64,000 bases of DNA from Paenibacillus silviterrae (GTDB lineage: Bacteria > Bacillota > Bacilli > Paenibacillales > NBRC-103111). Below, piece by piece: positions 59,914 to 64,000 of this stretch. Under the pieces are notes generated by a model, which saw only the letters and a list, made by a program, of their open reading frames with translations, searched no databases and was not told the origin of the DNA. A program made the translations under genes and the position numbers. How positions within the stretch are numbered: the first letter of the stretch is position 1; each line of letters opens with the position of its first letter. The stretch covers positions 2,232,001 through 2,296,000 of the forward strand of contig NZ_JASKUT010000001.1 in NCBI RefSeq assembly GCF_030167925.1. Direction: 5' to 3'.

Positions 59914-60960
59914 ATGAAAAAATGGGGCAGCATCCTGCAGGTCAGCTTCACCTATATCGGCACGATTGTTGGAGCAGGCTTCGCTACGGGTCAGGAGATT
60001 TTACAGTTTTTTACAAGGTATGGCTGGATGGCCTCATTGACCATCGCCATCGTCACCTTCCTCTTTATTTGGCTCGGTACGAAGGTTATGCAGCTGTCGG
60101 CCGAGCTTGGCGCCACCTCCTATGAGGACATGAACCGCCTGCTCTTCGGGGAAAGGCTGGGCGTCTGGGTCAGCCATTTCATGCTGATCGTACTGTTCGG
60201 GGTCAGCACGGTCATGCTGGCCGGAGCCGGCTCCGTTTTTTCCGAGCAGCTGCAGATGTCCTACCAATTCGGTCTAGTATTTACCTTAGTGCTTACGTAC
60301 CTGCTTCTGATGAAGGGCATGGATGGGATCATGGCGATCAATACGATCGTAGTGCCCGTGATGATTGTGCTCACAGCCGTTTTGGTCGGCTTAACGATGG
60401 ACACGCCCGGCGCGGACAACTGGCTGCATCTCGAAAGCGACTACCCGCTTCTGCGGATCTGGTTCGCTCCGCTGCTGTATTCCGCTTTTAACCTTTCGAT
60501 GGCACAGGCTGTCCTGGTTCCGCTGGGAGCTAAGATGAAAGACCGCTCCATCATCCTTTGGGGAGGCATATGGGGAGGCCTCAGCATCGGTCTGATGCTC
60601 TTCGCCGGACATTTTATTTTGTCCTCTCACATGCCGGGCATCGCGTCCTACCAAATTCCGCTCGGGGAAGTCGTGCTCCGTCTGGGATCGAGCTTGCAGC
60701 TGTTATTCGTTTTCGTCATCTACAGCGAAATCTTCACGACGTTTCTGGCGGATGTATACGGGCTGTCCCTGCAGATTGAACAGCGGACCAAGCTGTCAAG
60801 CAGCACCTCGATACTGCTGATTCTGCTTCTTAGCTACATGGTGAGCCAGATCGGCTTCAAGTCGCTGCTCTCCACCTTATACCCGCTATTCGGCATGTTC
60901 AGTATGGGCTGGCTGGTGATGCTCATCTGGTACAGGCGCCGGACGGTTACCCCGAGCTAG
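59914..60960 (+). CDS. ykvI: YkvI-family transporter-like membrane protein
   Basis: A 348-residue polytopic protein with about ten helices; SFTYIGTIVGAGFATGQEIL and the FFTRYGW segment are characteristic of the YkvI/APC-like group. Its substrate is unknown. The start at 59914 is chosen for the typical N-terminus; AAGGGAG lies rather far upstream (about 16 bases). Its 3' end overlaps the opposite gene by 75 bases. Confidence 0.8.
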   Translation: MKKWGSILQVSFTYIGTIVGAGFATGQEILQFFTRYGWMASLTIAIVTFLFIWLGTKVMQLSAELGATSYEDMNRLLFGERLGVWVSHFMLIVLFGVSTVMLAGAGSVFSEQLQMSYQFGLVFTLVLTYLLLMKGMDGIMAINTIVVPVMIVLTAVLVGLTMDTPGADNWLHLESDYPLLRIWFAPLLYSAFNLSMAQAVLVPLGAKMKDRSIILWGGIWGGLSIGLMLFAGHFILSSHMPGIASYQIPLGEVVLRLGSSLQLLFVFVIYSEIFTTFLADVYGLSLQIEQRTKLSSSTSILLILLLSYMVSQIGFKSLLSTLYPLFGMFSMGWLVMLIWYRRRTVTPS

Positions 60961-61323
60961 CGACATCGTCATTGCCAAACGGAGAACGATCATCAGCATC
61001 CCTAGGAAGCTGAAAATAACCCCGCACAGTAAATACGGGATGTGATATGGCGGAAAGCTGGCTGCATCCTGCAGTGCCTGCAGCAGGTTCATACCCAGCA
61101 GCAGTGTGCCTAATAGAAAGAGAGTCAAGACGGCGTAATCGAAAACCGTCCACTGAAGAAACATGTGGGCTTGCTTGGGCAAGGGGGAGTCAGCGGACTC
61201 TCCTTTTGCTTGTTGTGCTTCCGGCTTCACCGGAGCTTTATGCAGGAGCCAGGCCGTCCATACGGCAATCCCGGTCACGAGCAAACCGAGCAGAGCGCCG
61301 ACGATGGCAAGCGCAGTAGGCAT
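60886..61323 (-). CDS. Hypothetical membrane protein
   Basis: A 145-residue protein with about four helices (ALAIVGALLGLLVTGIAVWT; VFDYAVLTLFLLGTLLLGMN; CGVIFSFLGMLMIVLRLAM). The C-terminal 25 codons overlap ykvI on the other strand. No family assigned. Confidence 0.55.
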   Translation of the reverse strand: MPTALAIVGALLGLLVTGIAVWTAWLLHKAPVKPEAQQAKGESADSPLPKQAHMFLQWTVFDYAVLTLFLLGTLLLGMNLLQALQDAASFPPYHIPYLLCGVIFSFLGMLMIVLRLAMTMSLARGNRPAPVPDEHHQPAHTEHAE

Positions 61324-61350
61324 ATTCAGGTCACCTCTAGAATAAAAATA

Positions 61351-61599
61351 TCAGGTTAAACGGGCAAGGATCCATACCATCCATTGGAACATTAAAAACA
61401 TGAGTACCGGTAAAACGTACCATGCATATTTCAACACGCTGCCGTTCAGAAACGGCGCCGGGCGAAACATCCAGGAAATTCGTCTCCAGCCGGGGTCGGC
61501 ATGAGGTACTGCCGGTTCGTTATCCGTATGGGAAGAGATCTTGGAGCGCTTCCAGCCGTCCCGGTACGTAAAGGTGCGCTTAGGGTCATGCTCAGCCAA
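61351..61599 (-). CDS. Small membrane protein
   Basis: An 82-residue protein with a basic N-terminal half and one C-terminal helix (YAWYVLPVLMFLMFQWMVWI). The TTG at 61599 is preferred: AGGAGG lies 7 bases upstream. Function unknown. Confidence 0.5.
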   Translation of the reverse strand: MAEHDPKRTFTYRDGWKRSKISSHTDNEPAVPHADPGWRRISWMFRPAPFLNGSVLKYAWYVLPVLMFLMFQWMVWILARLT

Positions 61600-61686
61600 A
61601 CCGGTCCCTCCTCGGTCACTTGTATTCACCTTATAGTATTCGATATACTCTATGAAAAGCAATGGGTTGCGGGAGGGAAACTAGAG

Positions 61687-62448
61687 ATGCAAAAAGTAGC
61701 GGCGATTACCGGAGGCGCACAGGGGATCGGCAAGGCGGTTGCGCTCAAAATGGCGCAGGCGGGCTATGCCGTGTCCTTAGCCGATACCGATGAGGAAGCC
61801 GGACGCGAATGCGTTGAACAAATTCGGCGCTCGGGCGGTGAAGCGATGTTCGTTAGAACGGATGTCGGCAGCGAGTCGGAGGCGCATCAATGGCTGGATG
61901 CGACCCTCCATGATTGGGGACGGATCGATGTTCTGGTCAACAATGCCGGTATCAGCCGAAACGGTCCGATGCTGGAGCTGTCCTTGGCGGACTGGGACCG
62001 GGTGCTTGGCGTAAACCTTCGCGGAACCTTCGTCTGCTCTCAGAAGGCTGCAGCCGCCATGAAGACACAGTGCTCCGGCGTTATCATCAACATCGCTTCC
62101 ACCCGAGCCTTGATGTCGGAGGCGAATACGGAAGCCTACTCCGCCTCCAAGGGCGGGATCCTGGCACTGACCCACGCCATGGCGGTAAGTCTTGGCCCTT
62201 ATGGCATTCGCGTGAACGCCATCAGCCCGGGCTGGATTGAGACAAGAGACTGGCAGAAAGCCTCAAAGGCCGAGGTTCCTGTCCATTCGGAGCGGGACCG
62301 TCAGCAGCATCCTGCAGGCCGGGTCGGCCGTCCCGACGATATCGCCGGGGCTTGTCTGTATTTATGCGGAGAACATGCGGGCTTTATTACAGGTCAAAAT
62401 CTCGTCATCGACGGCGGCATGACCGTAAAAATGATCTACGAAGAGTAA
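61687..62448 (+). CDS. Short-chain dehydrogenase/reductase
   Basis: A 253-residue NAD(P)-dependent oxidoreductase of the classical SDR type. Cofactor motif TGGAQGIG (residues 8-15), NNAG (near 88), catalytic Ser and YSASKGG (Tyr-x-x-x-Lys). The exact substrate, alcohol or ketone, cannot be told; relatives include 3-oxoacyl-ACP reductases and glucose dehydrogenases. It is followed 21 bases later by a DMT transporter. Confidence 0.85.
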   Translation: MQKVAAITGGAQGIGKAVALKMAQAGYAVSLADTDEEAGRECVEQIRRSGGEAMFVRTDVGSESEAHQWLDATLHDWGRIDVLVNNAGISRNGPMLELSLADWDRVLGVNLRGTFVCSQKAAAAMKTQCSGVIINIASTRALMSEANTEAYSASKGGILALTHAMAVSLGPYGIRVNAISPGWIETRDWQKASKAEVPVHSERDRQQHPAGRVGRPDDIAGACLYLCGEHAGFITGQNLVIDGGMTVKMIYEE

Positions 62449-62469
62449 TATACGGGAGGTACTTACAAC

Positions 62470-63396
62470 ATGTGGTTTGTCTTCGCTGCCGCCTCCGCCC
62501 TGAGCTTCGGGCTTCGCGGTATCTTGTACCAATGGACGTCCAAACGGCCGATTGACCGGAATGTCATGCTGCTTGGTGTGTATGTCTCCGGGATGCTGAT
62601 CGCTCTGGCGGCCGGGATGGTTGTAAGGCAGCCTTGGACGGTAGAAGCTTGGCTGGGTGTACTGATGGGGCTCTTCTCCTATGTAGCCAACGCTTCCATG
62701 TACAAGGGCTTTGCAGTGGCCAAGGCTTCGCTGATCGCGATTTTTACGGCACTCCCTCCTGTCGTTGTGGTTGTGCTGGCTTACTTGTTCTGGGGGGAAA
62801 CGCTCAATTCGGTGCAGTTGTCCACCTTCCTGCTGATCGTGGCGGGAATCATTATGCTGAGGTACTCTAATGACTTGTCGCTTCGCAACCTGAAGGGAGC
62901 GCAATGGGGCCTGCTTACAATGCTGTTCTTCGCTCTGACGGACCTGACTTCCAAGCAAGCGACGCTGGCGGGTGCCTCTACGTTTCCCGTGCTCGTAACG
63001 ATGTACGCCACGGGCTCGCTGCTGTTCGGTCTTTCCTGGTGGCTGGACCGCAGCCGCAAGGCGCGGATCGAGCTTGCGGCAGGAGCCTCCGAGGTGGCCG
63101 CAGCTTCTGCTGCCGAGAGTGAAAGCGTCAAGACGACAATCCCGGTCATGTGGCCTTCCCGCAAGTCGTTCCTGTGGGGAATGCTCGTGGGGATTACCAA
63201 CATCTGCGGGATGATGTTCGCCTTGCCGGCCTTTCGTCTCGGTATCACCGGTCTCGTATCGGCCGTTCTTGCGATGAACGTGGTGATGGTGCTGCTGTAC
63301 GCCCGGCTCGTGTTGAAGGAGAAATTCACCCGCCTGGAGGTGGCGGGCCTCAGCTGCGCGATTCTGGGTATGGTGCTGCTTAGGCTTGCGGCCTGA
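62470..63396 (+). CDS. DMT/EamA-family transporter
   Basis: A 308-residue membrane protein with two EamA repeats and about ten helices (MYKGFAVAKASLIAIFTALP; FRLGITGLVSAVLAMNVVMV). A hydrophilic central loop of about 30 residues separates the halves. These transporters often export metabolites. ACGGGAGGTAC precedes the ATG; likely co-transcribed with the SDR gene. Confidence 0.85.
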   Translation: MWFVFAAASALSFGLRGILYQWTSKRPIDRNVMLLGVYVSGMLIALAAGMVVRQPWTVEAWLGVLMGLFSYVANASMYKGFAVAKASLIAIFTALPPVVVVVLAYLFWGETLNSVQLSTFLLIVAGIIMLRYSNDLSLRNLKGAQWGLLTMLFFALTDLTSKQATLAGASTFPVLVTMYATGSLLFGLSWWLDRSRKARIELAAGASEVAAASAAESESVKTTIPVMWPSRKSFLWGMLVGITNICGMMFALPAFRLGITGLVSAVLAMNVVMVLLYARLVLKEKFTRLEVAGLSCAILGMVLLRLAA

Positions 63397-63684
63397 TATG
63401 TATGGTACTCTTGCGTGCGGACGGATTGCGCCAGCTTGGACTGGCGATTGAGCGCCATTTCTGCAAATAGGCAGCTTCTCTCCATTATTCCAAACGAAAT
63501 AAGCTCGATTTGTGCGATTGTGCAGCAAGTAAAGGCAGGTTCCCGGGTGTTTCGCCGCCAACGGGCTGACAAAGCTGCTCTATAGCACAATTCCAGGGCC
63601 ACGGGATTCGAAGCGGCAAGCTTTGCTGCCGATTCGCACAAATCTCTGCATTGTAGCAGCTTTGCACCCTCTAGGGAAAGCAAC
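63397..63684. other. Intergenic stretch without a gene
   Basis: No convincing frame or RNA seen. GCAGCTT/AAGCTGC-type short complementary pieces recur (near 63472, 63571 and 63656), but they form no clear array. Confidence 0.3.
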
Positions 63685-63747
63685 AAAAACAGGCCTGCCG
63701 AAGGAAGAAGGAGCGGAAGCTTCTTTTTTCAACGTCAGGCCTGTTTC
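63685..63747. terminator. Terminator between DMT and YhaN-type genes
   Basis: AACAGGCCTG and CAGGCCTGTT form the outer stem with an inner GAAGGAAG/CTTCTTTTTTC region; usable by the - strand gene. Confidence 0.7.
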
Positions 63748-63759
63748 CTATATAAATAT

Positions 63760-64000
63760 TCACAGCTCGATGACCGTCTCCCTAGGGAAGAAGCGCACAA
63801 ACCGGTCACGCACATGCTCATGGCAGGTGAAGAGCAATAGTTGGTGCCGTTCCGCCAGCTCTTGCAATAAACGGAGACTGTGCTCCAAACGTTCCTCGTC
63901 GAAATTGACGAAAATATCGTCCATCACCAGCGGCAGCTTAAGCCCGCTGGCGGCATACTCGTCCGCCAGTGCCAGACGAATGCACAGGTACATCTGCTCC
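63760..64000 (-). CDS. yhaN: YhaN-type SMC-like ATPase, C-terminal end (partial)
   Basis: The last 80 or so codons of an SMC/Rad50-like ATPase running beyond the window. LPLVMDDIFVNFDEERLEHS is the Walker B and D-loop, and LLLFTCHEHVRD the H-loop. The DDIFVNFD form is typical of YhaN, partner of the YhaM/SbcD-type nuclease; RecN or SbcC-like proteins are less likely. Confidence 0.65.
   Translation of the reverse strand, partial: EQMYLCIRLALADEYAASGLKLPLVMDDIFVNFDEERLEHSLRLLQELAERHQLLLFTCHEHVRDRFVRFFPRETVIEL

Noticed and set aside
62362..63686. Long - strand open frames opposite the SDR and DMT genes
   Set aside because: Shadow frames of well-supported genes; no motif or ribosome site.

Overview
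The window reads as chromosome of a Gram-positive Firmicute, most likely Paenibacillus or a close relative. The evidence is the typing of the backbone genes: a sugar ABC transporter with a LacI regulator, an ECF sigma/anti-sigma pair, nrdJ, a D-amino-acid aminotransferase, LipM, the YqhH/YqhG pair, YqzE, ArgS, Xpt, YkvI and YhaN. These have strong AGGAGG-type ribosome sites and sit in GC-richer DNA on both flanks (1-6.1 kb and 42.6-64 kb). I ran no database search; family names are from motif recognition.

The centre (about 6.1-42.6 kb) is an AT-rich island bounded by matching terminal sequences. The left end (6145, + strand) and the right end (42603, - strand) both begin TGTGATATTCCAG and carry further related internal sites, as TnsB-site arrays do. 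Inside are TnsA, TnsB, TnsC and two TniQ proteins, so the island is a Tn7-like transposon. Its right end, on the tnsA side, lies one base beyond the nrdJ stop codon, which suggests nrdJ is the attachment gene, in the way glmS serves Tn7. No cas genes or CRISPR array are present.

The left half of the island carries likely defence and conflict cargo. It includes a possible ADP-ribosyltransferase-fold protein, a membrane coiled-coil protein and a 1529-residue nuclease-STAND-NTPase-helical-repeat protein (Avs-like). A block of small immunity-like genes (SMI1/KNR4, HEAT, Imm33-like, several hypotheticals) follows, then an overlapping DUF6884-HNH-small protein operon. TnsC, TnsB, TnsA and the short TniQ follow, transcribed leftwards.

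The right half (29.5-38.8 kb) is the most unusual part. About a dozen mostly single-gene units (GNATs, NUDIX, M24 peptidase, hypotheticals and one four-gene arsenic operon), nearly all on the - strand, are separated by about 13 copies of an 80-95 bp imperfect-hairpin repeat, all in one orientation. Each repeat abuts or overlaps the stop codon of the preceding gene. This is the architecture of an integron gene-cassette array, but the repeats do not clearly fit the classical attC core and no integrase is visible. Upstream of the array lie decayed IS110-family and Tn554-like remnants, another GNAT, a frameshifted CD3324-family gene and a CBM6 fragment.

Regulatory features seen directly include tandem LacI-type operators over a sugar-operon promoter, paired NrdR boxes before nrdJ, paired ArsR-type operators around the ars promoter, a leader terminator before argS, and TnsB-like sites in front of tnsA. 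Two tandem tRNA-Leu(CAG) genes lie at 54.7-54.9 kb.
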